From Planctomycetota bacterium (GTDB lineage: Bacteria; Planctomycetota; UBA1135; UBA2386): a DNA stretch of 64,000 nt. Of this stretch, positions 47,743 to 56,795 are shown one piece after another. Every line of letters begins with the position of its first letter. Position 1 is the first letter of the stretch. The position numbers and the translations under genes are program-made. The stretch covers positions 181,627-245,626 of the forward strand of contig JAEUHR010000058.1 in the NCBI GenBank assembly GCA_016794425.1, in the 5' to 3' direction. The notes beneath the pieces are model-generated. The model worked only from the letters and a program-made list of their open reading frames with translations. It had not been told where the DNA came from and ran no database searches.

Positions 47743-49494
47743 ATGTCCCCGCCGCCATTGCCCGACCTCGGCAGCCGCTTCGTCGTCGACGAACTGCTGG
47801 CCGAGACGCCGTTCGAGCGCAGCTACCGCGCGCACGACCGCGTGCTGCAGCGCGACGTGCTGTTGAAGCTGCCGGCGCGCGGCGCGTTCGCGGGCTGGTC
47901 GGCGCCGGTGCAGGAGCGGCTGCTGCGCGAGGCGCGCGCGCTGGCGAAGGTCCGCAGCGAGCACGTGACGCCGATCCACTGGGTCGAACCGACCGCCGAC
48001 GGGCCGGTGCTGGTGTTCGACCTGCCGGCCGGTGAACCGCTGGCCGAACGGCTGCGCCGCGGCACACTCGCGGTCGACGAGGTCGTCGCGCTCGGGGTGC
48101 AGATCGGCCGCGCGCTGGCGCAGGTGCACCTGCAGGGTGTCGTGCACCGGGCGGTGGGGCCGGCGTCGATCCGCCTGATGGCGAACGGCCGCGCGCAGCT
48201 GGGCGCGTTCACGTTCGCGAAGGAGTTCGGCGTGCGCGGTCAGGTCTCGTCGCTGTCGCACGCGCCGGTCGGCGATGCGCCGCGCAGCGAGCACCTGCCC
48301 GACTACTCGGCGCCCGAGCAGCTGGCCGGCCAGGCCGCCGACCCGCGCGCCGACGTCTACGCACTCGGTTGCACGCTGTTCCGCTGCCTCGTTGGCCACG
48401 ATCCGTTCCCGCCCGGAACGCCGGCGGGCGTGCTGCCCGACCTGCTGAAGCTGCGGCCGGATGCCGGCCGCGGGCTCGCCGACGTGGTCCGCAAGTGCAC
48501 GCTGTTCGCGAAGACCGCGCGCTACGCGACGGCGCAGGAAGTCGTCGACGCGCTGGCCGCGCTGCAGGCGCAGCCGGCGGTCGGCGGTGCGTCGCGGCGC
48601 GCGTGGCTCGCGGCGGCGGCGGTCGGTGTCGTCGGGCTCGGCGCGTGGGGCACACGTGGCCTGTGGGCCGGGGTGGACGGCGGCGGTGACGAGTTCGGAC
48701 TGCGCGCTCGCCAGACCACGATCTACCGGTCCGACTACCAGGCGCTGCGCGGCCTGTTCATCGGCATCGGTGCCGCCTACGACGGCCGGCAGTGGCCGAA
48801 GCTGGGCAACCCTCGGCGCGAGATCGAAGCGGTCACGGCGCAACTGCAGCGCAACGACCCACGATGGGCGGTGCCGGGCGCGATCGTGCCGCTGCTCGAC
48901 CAGGACGCGACCCTCGAGTCGATCCTGGCGCAGCTGCGGCGGCTCGAGCAGGAGGCCGACGAAGACGACGCGGTGCTGGTCTACTTCGCCGGGCACGGTG
49001 CGCGCCAAGACGACAGCTTCGGCCTGGTCGCGGCGGATGCGCGGCAGCCGATCGAGATCGGGACCGGCTACGTGCGGCGCGAGTTGCTGACGTCGTTCCT
49101 GAAGCGTTGCCGCGCCAAACACGTCTTGGTCGTGCTCGACTGCTGCCACAGCGGTGCGGTGTTCGACCGCTTTCGGGGTCGCGGCATCGAGGAGGACACG
49201 CAGCCCGGCAGCCATCGCATGCGGCGCTTCAGCCGCGAGTTCCTGTGCTCGGCCGGCGCCGGCCAGCCGGCCGCCGACGGCGCGGACCTGTCGCCGTTCT
49301 GCGCGGCGCTGTTGCACGAACTGCGGCAGCCGGCCACGGCCGACCGTCCGTACGTTGCGGCGTGCCATCTGGCCGGTCGCATCGGCGAAGCGATGGAGCG
49401 CGCCGGCAAGCGCGGCGGCATGCAGCTGCCGGAGTTCCAGCCGGACGTGCGCGACGGCGGCAGCTTCGTGTTCCGGCTGGCGGCGGCGAAGTGA
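47743..49494 (+). CDS. Pseudokinase - membrane helix - metacaspase (peptidase C14) fusion
   Basis: A 583-residue fusion. Residues 1-275 have a Hanks kinase fold with Lys42 and Glu63, but the catalytic core is lost: HRD reads HRA (135-137), the Asn of the catalytic loop is Ser142, and DFG reads GAF (154-156). APE (190-192) and ADVYALG remain, so the fold is kept. A membrane helix spans about 287-305. Residues 336-500 are a C14 caspase domain with the dyad His418 (YFAGHGA) and Cys468 (DCCHSG) intact. The domain sits outside the membrane if the kinase is inside. A regulated protease for cell death or defence is the obvious hypothesis. It has its own promoter-like signal. Confidence 0.92.
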   Translation: MSPPPLPDLGSRFVVDELLAETPFERSYRAHDRVLQRDVLLKLPARGAFAGWSAPVQERLLREARALAKVRSEHVTPIHWVEPTADGPVLVFDLPAGEPLAERLRRGTLAVDEVVALGVQIGRALAQVHLQGVVHRAVGPASIRLMANGRAQLGAFTFAKEFGVRGQVSSLSHAPVGDAPRSEHLPDYSAPEQLAGQAADPRADVYALGCTLFRCLVGHDPFPPGTPAGVLPDLLKLRPDAGRGLADVVRKCTLFAKTARYATAQEVVDALAALQAQPAVGGASRRAWLAAAAVGVVGLGAWGTRGLWAGVDGGGDEFGLRARQTTIYRSDYQALRGLFIGIGAAYDGRQWPKLGNPRREIEAVTAQLQRNDPRWAVPGAIVPLLDQDATLESILAQLRRLEQEADEDDAVLVYFAGHGARQDDSFGLVAADARQPIEIGTGYVRRELLTSFLKRCRAKHVLVVLDCCHSGAVFDRFRGRGIEEDTQPGSHRMRRFSREFLCSAGAGQPAADGADLSPFCAALLHELRQPATADRPYVAACHLAGRIGEAMERAGKRGGMQLPEFQPDVRDGGSFVFRLAAAK

Positions 49495-49513
49495 GAACGG
49501 ACGCGCGGCGCGC

Positions 49514-49519
49514 TACCCT
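49514..49519 (+). promoter_or_regulatory. Candidate -10 element for the RlmI-like gene
   Basis: TACCCT ten bases before the ATG; no Shine-Dalgarno sequence. Confidence 0.4.
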
Positions 49520-49529
49520 GTCCGGCCCG

Positions 49530-50732
49530 ATGCACGCCGAGCCCGCACGCGAGACCGCGCCCGACGAACTGCGCCTGCACGAGCGCAGCAGCGGTTTCGT
49601 GCGCCGCGGCCAGGTGTGGTTCTACGCCGACGACGTGGCCGCCGGCGCGGTGCTGCCGCCGCGGCTCGTGCGCGTGCGCGACGAGGCGGGGCGCGACCTC
49701 GGGCTCGGCACCACCGGGCCGAGCAAGCTGGCGCTGCGGATGTGTGGGCCGTGGCCCGACGGTCCGCTGCCGGACCGCGCGGCGTTCTTCCGGCAGCGGT
49801 TGCAGGCGGCGTTCGAGCGGCGTGCCGGCTGGCTCGGTCCGCAGGACGGCGCGCGGCTCGTGCACGGCGAGGCCGACGGCCTGCCGGGGCTGGTGCTCGA
49901 CCGCTACGGTCCGGTGCTGGTGCTGCAGGCGACGTCGGCGTGGGTCGAGCAGTGCCTCGACGCGATCGTGCCGTTCGCGGCCGAACGACTCGCCGCCGAG
50001 ATGGTGCTGGCGCGCAACGACACCGCCGCGCGCCGCCACGAAGGGCTGCTGCAGGAAGTGCGGCTGCTGCACGGCCGGCGCCTGGCGACGACGACGATCG
50101 TCGAGCACAGCGTGCCGCACACCGTGCGGCCGTTCGCCGGCCACAAGACCGGCTTCTACCTCGACCAGCGCCCGGCGCGCGCGCTGGTGCAGGAACTCGG
50201 CAAGGGCCGGCGCGTGCTGGACCTGTTCTGCTACCAGGGCGCGTTCGCGCGCAACGCGCTGCGCGGCGGCGCCACGGCCGCGGTCGCGGTCGACGAATCG
50301 TCGGAGGCGCTGGCGGTCGCGAGCGCCGATGCCGCGGCGGCGGGACTCGGCGGCCTCACGACGCACGCGGGCAACGTGTTCGACTTCGTGCGCGACGAGC
50401 GCGCCGCCGGCCGCCAGCACGACCTGATCGTGCTGGACCCGCCGGCGTTCGCGAAGTCGCGGCGCGAGCTCGACGGCGCGCTGCGCGGCTACCGCGAGCT
50501 GAACCAGAAGGCGCTGCGGCTGCTGGCGCCGCACGGCTTCCTGCTGACCTGCACCTGCAGCCACCACGTGACGCTGCCGCGGTTCGAGGAGATCGTGCGC
50601 CAGGCCGCGGCCGGACTGCCGTTCCGCGTGGTCCTGCGGCAGCGGCTCGGCGCCGGTGCCGACCATCCGGCCGTGGTCACCCACCCCGAATCCGAGTACC
50701 TGAAGGTGCTGCTGCTGCAGCGGCAGGACTGA
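49530..50732 (+). CDS. RlmI-like 23S rRNA methyltransferase (PUA + Rossmann)
   Basis: A 400-residue class I methyltransferase of the RlmI family (m5C1962 of 23S rRNA in E. coli). The N-terminal 80 residues fit a PUA domain, followed by GHKTGFYLDQRPAR (the substrate-binding entry of the family), LDLFCYQGAFARNAL (motif I) and VAVDES. LIVLDPPAFAKSR (motif IV) and TCTCSHH (with the catalytic Cys pair) follow. GYRELNQKAL completes the family pattern. The assignment to the family is strong, the exact base modified is inferred. It is followed one base later by thiS. Confidence 0.9.
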   Translation: MHAEPARETAPDELRLHERSSGFVRRGQVWFYADDVAAGAVLPPRLVRVRDEAGRDLGLGTTGPSKLALRMCGPWPDGPLPDRAAFFRQRLQAAFERRAGWLGPQDGARLVHGEADGLPGLVLDRYGPVLVLQATSAWVEQCLDAIVPFAAERLAAEMVLARNDTAARRHEGLLQEVRLLHGRRLATTTIVEHSVPHTVRPFAGHKTGFYLDQRPARALVQELGKGRRVLDLFCYQGAFARNALRGGATAAVAVDESSEALAVASADAAAAGLGGLTTHAGNVFDFVRDERAAGRQHDLIVLDPPAFAKSRRELDGALRGYRELNQKALRLLAPHGFLLTCTCSHHVTLPRFEEIVRQAAAGLPFRVVLRQRLGAGADHPAVVTHPESEYLKVLLLQRQD

Positions 50733-50733
50733 C

Positions 50734-50946
50734 ATGGCCAGCGAACTCCGCATCTTCGTCAACGGTGAGCCGCGCCCCGTCCCGGCCGGCAGCACGGTCG
50801 CGGACCTGCTGCGGGAGCTCGGCCTCGCCGCCGCGCAGGTCGCGGTCGAACGCAACCGCGAGCTCGTGCGTCGGGCCGAGCACGCCGCGGTGCCGCTCGC
50901 CGACGGCGACCGGCTCGAAGTGGTGACGTTCTTCGGCGGCGGCTGA
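50734..50946 (+). CDS. thiS: Thiamine biosynthesis sulfur carrier ThiS
   Basis: A 70-residue ubiquitin-fold sulfur carrier that ends in the required Gly-Gly (FFGGG). IFVNGEPRPVPAGSTVADLL is the typical first half. ThiF adenylates the C-terminal Gly, after which it carries a thiocarboxylate to ThiG for thiazole formation. ThiF and ThiH/ThiO are not in the window. It lies in a run of tightly spaced plus-strand genes; one membrane protein separates it from thiG. Confidence 0.9.
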   Translation: MASELRIFVNGEPRPVPAGSTVADLLRELGLAAAQVAVERNRELVRRAEHAAVPLADGDRLEVVTFFGGG

Positions 50947-50948
50947 CG

Positions 50949-52328
50949 ATGGGGTCGCCTCGACCTCGGCGGGTGTGGATCGCGGTCGCGGTGGCTGCAG
51001 TGGTCGCGGTGGCCGTCATCACCGTGGTCCAGTCGCGCACTACGCCCGCCGCGTCGCCGACGTCGGCGGGCTCGGCTGCCGAAGCCCGTGACGCCGCGCC
51101 CGCCGCAGTGGCGGCGAGCGGGCGGCCGGGCATCGGCAACGAACGGCGAGTGGCCGCCGCCGTCGCCGACGAGGTCGAACGGCGCCCGCCGCCGGGCCCC
51201 GTGTTTGCTCGTGGTCGCGTGTTCGGGCCGTCGCCGCTGCCGGCGGCCTTGCTGCGCGTGATCGCCTACGACGGCCGGCACTACGTCGTGTGCGACCACC
51301 TGACGGTCGATCTCGCCGCCGACGGCACGTTCGTCGTGTGCGGCGTCGACGACGGCAGGCGGGTCAGGCTCTTCCTCGACGTGCAGGCCGCGGGTTGTGC
51401 GCCGGTGCCACCGGTGGACTTCGCGCCGGGTGCGGTCGATCTGCAGGTCCATCTGGTGCCAGCCGGTAGCATCGTCGCGCAGGTGCTGGTCGCTGCCGGC
51501 CTCGCGACCGCACCGTCGCTCCTGGTGGCGGAGGTCAGGGCTGCCGGCGAGCAGGAGTGGCAGCAATGCGAGCCGGTCGGTGCCGACGATGGAGCACTGC
51601 GGTTCGAGGCGACGGGCCTCGCGGCCGCGACGTTCGCGCTGCGGGTGCGACTACGCGGCGAACCGGACGCGTTGTTCGAGGCGGCGGGGCTCGTGGTGTA
51701 TCCCGGCGACCGCCTGCTCGCGCCGTCGTTGCAGGCGATCGACTTGCGCCACGTGTGCACCGCGCGGTTGCGGTTGGTCGACCGCGACGGCAGGCCGCTC
51801 GACGTGTCGTTTCTGTGCGTGCCGACTCGCGTCGATCGCGTCGACGAGTACCTGAATGGGTTCGAGCACGGCGTTGCCACGGTCGCGGGCCGCAGCCAAC
51901 TCGACGTCGTCGTCGTGGCACCGGGCTGGCGGCCGGTGCGGGTGCGTGGCGGCGTGCGCGATCGTGACGTCGTGATGGCGCCGGCCCTGGCGGTGCGTCT
52001 CGTGGTCGACGGCCTGCCACCGGCGGCGCCGGACCACTGGTACTGCGTTACGGCGGTGCCGGCGACCGGTGGGCTCGTCGCATCGCTCGCGCTCGAGGAC
52101 TTCGTCGACGCCGCGATCGCCGTGCCCGTTGGAGCCGATGGCGTCGCGCACTGCGTGCTGCCCGAGCCGGGCGTGGTCACTTTCCGGCTCTGGCGCTACG
52201 AACAGCCGACCGACCCGGTGCGCGGGCAGGTCGCCGAACAGACGGCGACGGTGCTCGTCGACGGCGAACGGCGCTGGCTGCTCGATCCCGCGGCGGTGGC
52301 TTCGGCGCGGCGGCAGCTCGGGCGCTGA
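50949..52328 (+). CDS. Membrane-anchored beta-rich protein between thiS and thiG
   Basis: A 459-residue protein with an N-terminal anchor (VWIAVAVAAVVAVAVITVV) and an Ala/Ser/Pro linker, then beta-rich sequence with carboxypeptidase-regulatory-like traits (for example AARLRLVDRDGRP as VTARLRLVDRDGRPLDVSF and ALRFEATGLAAATFALRV). No catalytic residues are seen. It starts two bases after thiS stops and ends 49 bases before thiG, so it is within the thiamine operon by position, but nothing links it to thiamine. It resembles the anchored proteins at 2952-4067 and the ectodomain of the sigma fusion. Confidence 0.7.
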   Translation: MGSPRPRRVWIAVAVAAVVAVAVITVVQSRTTPAASPTSAGSAAEARDAAPAAVAASGRPGIGNERRVAAAVADEVERRPPPGPVFARGRVFGPSPLPAALLRVIAYDGRHYVVCDHLTVDLAADGTFVVCGVDDGRRVRLFLDVQAAGCAPVPPVDFAPGAVDLQVHLVPAGSIVAQVLVAAGLATAPSLLVAEVRAAGEQEWQQCEPVGADDGALRFEATGLAAATFALRVRLRGEPDALFEAAGLVVYPGDRLLAPSLQAIDLRHVCTARLRLVDRDGRPLDVSFLCVPTRVDRVDEYLNGFEHGVATVAGRSQLDVVVVAPGWRPVRVRGGVRDRDVVMAPALAVRLVVDGLPPAAPDHWYCVTAVPATGGLVASLALEDFVDAAIAVPVGADGVAHCVLPEPGVVTFRLWRYEQPTDPVRGQVAEQTATVLVDGERRWLLDPAAVASARRQLGR

Positions 52329-52377
52329 CCGGCGCCGCGCCCTTGTGCGGGCGCCGCCGGCCGCGCACGATCGCGCC

Positions 52378-53166
52378 GTGATTCCCACCGATCGTCCGCT
52401 GATCCTCGGCCCGCACACGTTCACGTCGCGGCTGTTCCTCGGCACCGGCAAGTACCCGACGATGGAGTCGATGGTCGAGGCGCTCGAGGTCTCGGGCACG
52501 CAGTGCGTGACCGTGGCGGTGCGGCGGCTCGAGGTCGGCGTGCCGAAGGGCCGCACGCTGCTCGACTACCTGCCGCGCGGCAAGTACGTGCTGCTGCCGA
52601 ACACGGCCGGCTGCTTCGACGCCGACCATGCGGTGCGCACGGCGCGGCTCGGCCGCGAGCTCGGCATCGGCGACCTGGTCAAGCTCGAGGTGCTCGGCGA
52701 CCCGCAGACGCTGCTGCCGGATCCGGTCGGCACGCTCGAAGCCGCGAAGACGCTGGTCAAGGAGGGCTTCGTCGTCTTGTGCTACACCAGCGACGACCCG
52801 GTGCTGGCCAAGCGCCTCGAAGACGCCGGCGTGACCGCCGTGATGCCGGCCGGCGCGCCGATCGGCAGCGGCCAGGGCATCCTGAACCCGAACAGCATCC
52901 GGATCATCCTCGAGCGCGCGACCGTGCCGGTGATCGTCGACGCCGGCGTCGGCACCGCCAGCGACGTGACGTTCGCGTTCGAACTCGGCGCCGAGGGCGT
53001 GCTGCTGAACACCGGCGTCGCGCTGGCCAAGGAACCGGTGCGCATGGCGCGGGCGATGAAGGCCGCCGCCGAGGCCGGGCGCGACGCGTTCCTCGCCGGC
53101 CGCATCCCGAAGAAGCTCTACGCCAGCGCGTCGTCGCCGACCAGCGGCGTCATCGCCGGCGAATGA
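52378..53166 (+). CDS. thiG: Thiazole synthase ThiG
   Basis: A 262-residue TIM-barrel enzyme that forms the thiazole phosphate of thiamine from deoxyxylulose-5-phosphate, dehydroglycine and ThiS thiocarboxylate. It has LFLGTGKYPTM, LPNTAGC, KLEVLGDPQTLLPD, and MPAGAPIGSGQGI followed by NPNSI; VIVDAGVG is also typical. The Lys that forms the imine lies in LVKLEVLGD. The GTG start gives the normal length and follows CACGAT by six bases. The stop overlaps the start of the CPBP gene (ATGA). Confidence 0.95.
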   Translation: MIPTDRPLILGPHTFTSRLFLGTGKYPTMESMVEALEVSGTQCVTVAVRRLEVGVPKGRTLLDYLPRGKYVLLPNTAGCFDADHAVRTARLGRELGIGDLVKLEVLGDPQTLLPDPVGTLEAAKTLVKEGFVVLCYTSDDPVLAKRLEDAGVTAVMPAGAPIGSGQGILNPNSIRIILERATVPVIVDAGVGTASDVTFAFELGAEGVLLNTGVALAKEPVRMARAMKAAAEAGRDAFLAGRIPKKLYASASSPTSGVIAGE

Positions 53167-53795
53167 GCGCGGCGCCGCGCGCGCGGCTGGCCGAGCCGCT
53201 GCTGCAGCTGCTGGCCGTCACAGCGGTCGGCAGCGTGCTGTTGCTGCACTTGTGGGCCGGGCTGCTGGTGCTGCTGGCGTTCGTCTGCGCGTGGCCGCCG
53301 CGGGTGCCGTGGGGGCGTCCGGCGGTGCGCACGGTGCTGCTCGCCTACGTGCCATTCGCGCTCGGCTGGACCGCATTCGCGGCCGGCTACCTGCGGCTGA
53401 TGGCGGCGCTCGGCCTGCCGGTCGCGCCGCAGCCGATGCTGGTCGAACTCGCCGCCGGCGGCTGGGCGCAACCGGGCCTCGCGGTGGCGGCGCTCGGCAT
53501 CGTCGTCGTGGCGCCGCTGGTCGAGGAACTGCTGTTCCGCGGCTACGTGTTCACCGGGCTCGCGGTGCTGCTGCGTCCGTGGGGCGTGCAACTGGCGACC
53601 GCGGCACTGTTCGGCCTCGCGCACGGCCCTGGCCACGCGCTGCCGATCGGTGTGCTGTCGCTGCTGTTCGGCTACCTTCGGCAGCACCAGGGCGCGCTGC
53701 TGCCGTCGGTGCTGGCCCACGCGCTGCACAACGGCGTGACACTGACCGTGGTGCTGACCTGGCCCGACCTGCTGGACCTGCTGTACGGACGATGA
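53163..53795 (+). CDS. CPBP family intramembrane protease
   Basis: A 210-residue polytopic membrane protein of the CPBP (CAAX-like, Abi) family. The catalytic motifs are in order: EELLFRG (EExxxR), FGLAHG (FxxxH), and HALHNGV (HxxxN/D). Six to seven hydrophobic segments surround them. Members cleave within the membrane or act in prenyl-protein maturation, immunity to bacteriocins and phage defence; the substrate here is unknown. Both ends overlap neighbours by four bases (thiG stop and the next start), so translation is coupled across all three genes. Confidence 0.9.
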   Translation: MSAAPRARLAEPLLQLLAVTAVGSVLLLHLWAGLLVLLAFVCAWPPRVPWGRPAVRTVLLAYVPFALGWTAFAAGYLRLMAALGLPVAPQPMLVELAAGGWAQPGLAVAALGIVVVAPLVEELLFRGYVFTGLAVLLRPWGVQLATAALFGLAHGPGHALPIGVLSLLFGYLRQHQGALLPSVLAHALHNGVTLTVVLTWPDLLDLLYGR

Positions 53796-54373
53796 GCGAC
53801 GACAAGAAGCCGAGCCGCTATCCGCCGGAAGACCCCGCGCACCGCGAGTTCACGATCCACCCGGACATGGTGGGCCGCCTGCGGCGCCGCGCGGGGGCGA
53901 TGGTCGCCGACAACGCGGTCGTGGTCGGCGACGTGCGGCTCGGTCGCGACGTCGGCATCTGGTTCGGCGTCACGATCCGCGGCGACGACAGCTGGATCGA
54001 GATCGGCGACGACACCAACGTGCAGGACAACACCTGCATCCACGTCGATGTCGGGTCGCCGCAGCGCATCGGCCGCGGCGTCACGATCGGCCACGGCGTG
54101 ATCCTGCACGGGGTCGAGATCGGCGACTACGCGCTGATCGGCATGGGGGCGATCGTGCTCGGCGGCGCGCGCATCGGCGAATACTCGCTGATCGGGGCCG
54201 GCGCCCTGATCAAGGAGAACGCGGTGATCCCGCCGCGTTCGGTCGTGCTCGGCATGCCCGGCAAGGTCGTGCGCCAGGTCACCGCCGAGGAGATGGAGGG
54301 CATGCGCTGGCGGGCTCGGCACTACGTCGAACGGGCCCGCACCTACCTGCCGCCGCACGAGCGCAACGCGTGA
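53792..54373 (+). CDS. Gamma-class carbonic anhydrase-like hexapeptide-repeat protein
   Basis: A 193-residue left-handed beta-helix protein of the YrdA/PaaY/CaiE type. Hexapeptide repeats run from about residue 40 to 150 (VVVGDVRLGRDVGIWFGVTI, IGDDTNVQDNTCIH, IGHGVILHG). The metal His ligands typical of the family lie in TCIHVDVG, GHGVILHG. YALIGMGAIVLGGARIGEYS completes the helix. A C-terminal helix (EEMEGMRWRARHYVERA) packs against it. Whether it is an active carbonic anhydrase is uncertain. It is the last gene of the thi-CPBP operon. Confidence 0.88.
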   Translation: MSDDKKPSRYPPEDPAHREFTIHPDMVGRLRRRAGAMVADNAVVVGDVRLGRDVGIWFGVTIRGDDSWIEIGDDTNVQDNTCIHVDVGSPQRIGRGVTIGHGVILHGVEIGDYALIGMGAIVLGGARIGEYSLIGAGALIKENAVIPPRSVVLGMPGKVVRQVTAEEMEGMRWRARHYVERARTYLPPHERNA

Positions 54374-54446
54374 CGGCGGTGGCACCGGGCCGTCGGCCGG
54401 TCGCGGAACGAGATTGCGGCCCAGCGCTTCCGCACCGCGCGTGTGC

Positions 54447-54452
54447 TACGCT
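54447..54452 (+). promoter_or_regulatory. Candidate -10 element for the FG-GAP lipoprotein
   Basis: TACGCT 44 bases before the chosen ATG, the start of a separate transcription unit after the hexapeptide-repeat gene. Confidence 0.35.
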
Positions 54453-54496
54453 TCTCGGCGAGTCGTGACGTCCTCCTCGCCTTCCTCCTCACGATC

Positions 54497-56761
54497 ATGA
54501 AGAGCCCTCGTTTCGCCTACTTCCTTCCGCTCGTCGCCGCCGCCGCCTGCGCCCGCCATTCCGGTGAGATCGCAGGGCTGCAACCCGGCAAGGAGCCGCG
54601 CTTCGAGACGCGCACCGAGATCGCCACCAACTCGGTCAACCATGCCGACTTCCACGTCGCCGACTTCAACGGCGACTCGGTGCTCGACATGGCGGTGTGC
54701 AGCGCCACCGGCGAACTGCGCGTGCTGCTCGGCAACGGCGCCAGCTTCGTCGTGACGCAGGAGCTGCAGATCGGCGGCTTCCCGATCTGGATGGCGGGCG
54801 GCGACCTCGACAACGACGGCGATCAGGACCTCGTGGTCGTGCGCACCTTCGCGCAGGCCAGCGACGTCTGGCTCAACGACGGCAACGGCAGCTTCGTGCA
54901 GGGCGCCGAGCTCGCGACCCTGAACAACCCGCTGTCGGTGCTCGTCCAGGACGTCGACGGCGACGGCAACCAGGACGTGCTCGTGACGGTGCCCAGCGCA
55001 CCGCAGATCCGGATCTTCTTCGGCGACGGCCAGGGTGCCTTCCCCGGCGAACAGGGCATCACGATGCCGCCGGTGCCCGCGCCGGAGACCACCTCGGCGT
55101 TCCCGTCCGCGGTCGGTGACGTGACGCGCGACGGCGTCGTCGACATCGTCGTCACCGACCCGGACCAGGACCGCGTGATCGTCTGGCCGGGCGTCGCCTA
55201 CGGCAACATCGTCTCGCACGGCAGCTTCTACTGCGAACTGCCGGTGCCCGGCGTGCCGGCCGCGGTGTCGCTCGGCGATCTCAGCGGCGACAACCTGCCG
55301 GACATGGTGATCACCACGTTCGACACGAACTACTTCCTCGTGATCACGGAGATCCTGCCGCCGTTCACGGGGCAGGGCACCAAGGGCGGCGGCGGCGGCC
55401 AGCCCACCGGCGAGGTCTGCGATTACCTGTCGTTCCAGGTGCCGGTGCCGGATCGCCCGACGCTGTCGACGATCCGCGACGTGACCGGCGACGGCCTCGT
55501 CGACCTGGTCGCGTGCCTCGGCTTCCGCGCCAGCCTGTTCGTCGCGCCGCAGCTGCCGGGCGGCGGTGTCGGCGTGCCGGACTTCTACGACGCCAACGAC
55601 TTCCCGCTGCGGCCGTTCGTCGGCGACTTCGACGGCAACGGCGAGAACGACGTGTTCGCGCTGTCCGGCCTCGGTGACCGCGTCAACCTGTGGCTCGCCG
55701 ACGACTCGGGCAAGCTGCGCGGCGCGCGCAACTTCGAGAGCGGCCTGCCGGGTGCGTCGTGGATGGTCGGCGGCGACTTCGACGGCGACGGCGACGCCGA
55801 GATCGTGGTCGGCAGCGACAACGGCACCGAACTCAGCGTGATGGGCCGGGCGCCCGGCACCGCGCTGGTGGTCGAGAGCACGTTCGACATCGGCGCGGTG
55901 GTGCGCCAGCTCGAGGTCGCCGACCTCGATCTCGACGGCCGGCCGGACCTGCTGGTCAGTGTCGACGGCGGCCTGAAGCTCCTGCGCAACGTCGCCAGCG
56001 GCGGCGGCTACGCGTTCGAGGTGCCGACCGGCACGCCGTCGGTGCTGCCTGCCGGCCAGTACCCGTTCGGCGCGACGGCGGCCGACTTCGACCGCGACGG
56101 CGACCTGGACATCGCGGTCTGCGACTTCGACGGCGGCGCGCTGCACCTGCTGCCGGGCACGACCAACGCGTTCCTGTTCGGCGCCGCGACCACGGTCGAC
56201 CTCGGCGCCACCACGTCGCCGCTCGACGTGGTCGCCGCCGACTTCACCGGCGACGGCCGGCTCGACCTCGCGGTGTCGCGCGCCAACGCGTCGGACATCG
56301 TGATCCTGCGCAACGACGGCGCGCTGCAGTTCTCGCAGTTCCTGAACGTGCCGGTCGGCAACTCGCCGAACTACCTGATCACCGCCGACTTCAACGTCGA
56401 CGGCCGCGCCGACCTCGTGGTCAGCAACGCGTCGTCGGGCCAGATCTCGGTGCTGTTCGGCTCGCCGAACGGCTTCACCGGCCAGAACTTCGCGGCCGGC
56501 TCGGTGCCGACCGCGCTGCTCGCCAACGACCTCAGCGGCGACGGCCTGCCGGACATCCTGGTCGCGTCGATGGTCAGCGGCGACTTCCGCGTGATGGTCG
56601 GCGACGGCACCGGCGGCTTCCCGGTGCTGTCGACGTTCCCCGGCACCTGGGGTGCGTCGAACGCCGTGCTGCAGGACATGGATGCCGACGGTCGCTCGGA
56701 CCTGCTGGTGTCGAGCCTGACCACGCACCGCGTCACGCTGGTCCGCAACATCACCGACTGA
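54497..56761 (+). CDS. FG-GAP/VCBS-repeat lipoprotein with fourteen calcium-type loops
   Basis: A 754-residue exported protein with a lipobox (LVAAAACARH). It is built of 14 blades, each with a D.D.DG..D[LIV]-type loop, e.g. DFNGDSVLDMAV, DLDNDGDQDLVV, DVDGDGNQDVLV, DFDGDGDAEIVV, DFDRDGDLDIAV, DMDADGRSDLLV. Such loops bind Ca and the blades form beta-propellers; 14 blades fit two seven-bladed propellers. A Gly-rich spacer (about residue 300, GGGGG) lies near mid-protein. This type of protein is often a surface adhesion or binding protein. The start is the ATG before the lipobox; an ATG 54 bases earlier is possible. Confidence 0.9.
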   Translation: MKSPRFAYFLPLVAAAACARHSGEIAGLQPGKEPRFETRTEIATNSVNHADFHVADFNGDSVLDMAVCSATGELRVLLGNGASFVVTQELQIGGFPIWMAGGDLDNDGDQDLVVVRTFAQASDVWLNDGNGSFVQGAELATLNNPLSVLVQDVDGDGNQDVLVTVPSAPQIRIFFGDGQGAFPGEQGITMPPVPAPETTSAFPSAVGDVTRDGVVDIVVTDPDQDRVIVWPGVAYGNIVSHGSFYCELPVPGVPAAVSLGDLSGDNLPDMVITTFDTNYFLVITEILPPFTGQGTKGGGGGQPTGEVCDYLSFQVPVPDRPTLSTIRDVTGDGLVDLVACLGFRASLFVAPQLPGGGVGVPDFYDANDFPLRPFVGDFDGNGENDVFALSGLGDRVNLWLADDSGKLRGARNFESGLPGASWMVGGDFDGDGDAEIVVGSDNGTELSVMGRAPGTALVVESTFDIGAVVRQLEVADLDLDGRPDLLVSVDGGLKLLRNVASGGGYAFEVPTGTPSVLPAGQYPFGATAADFDRDGDLDIAVCDFDGGALHLLPGTTNAFLFGAATTVDLGATTSPLDVVAADFTGDGRLDLAVSRANASDIVILRNDGALQFSQFLNVPVGNSPNYLITADFNVDGRADLVVSNASSGQISVLFGSPNGFTGQNFAAGSVPTALLANDLSGDGLPDILVASMVSGDFRVMVGDGTGGFPVLSTFPGTWGASNAVLQDMDADGRSDLLVSSLTTHRVTLVRNITD

Positions 56762-56795
56762 GCGCCGACCGCGCGATCGCGCCGCGAGCCCGCCG

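Noticed and set aside
50734..50946. MoaD rather than ThiS
   Set aside because: The neighbour thiG and the short length support ThiS; both families end in Gly-Gly.
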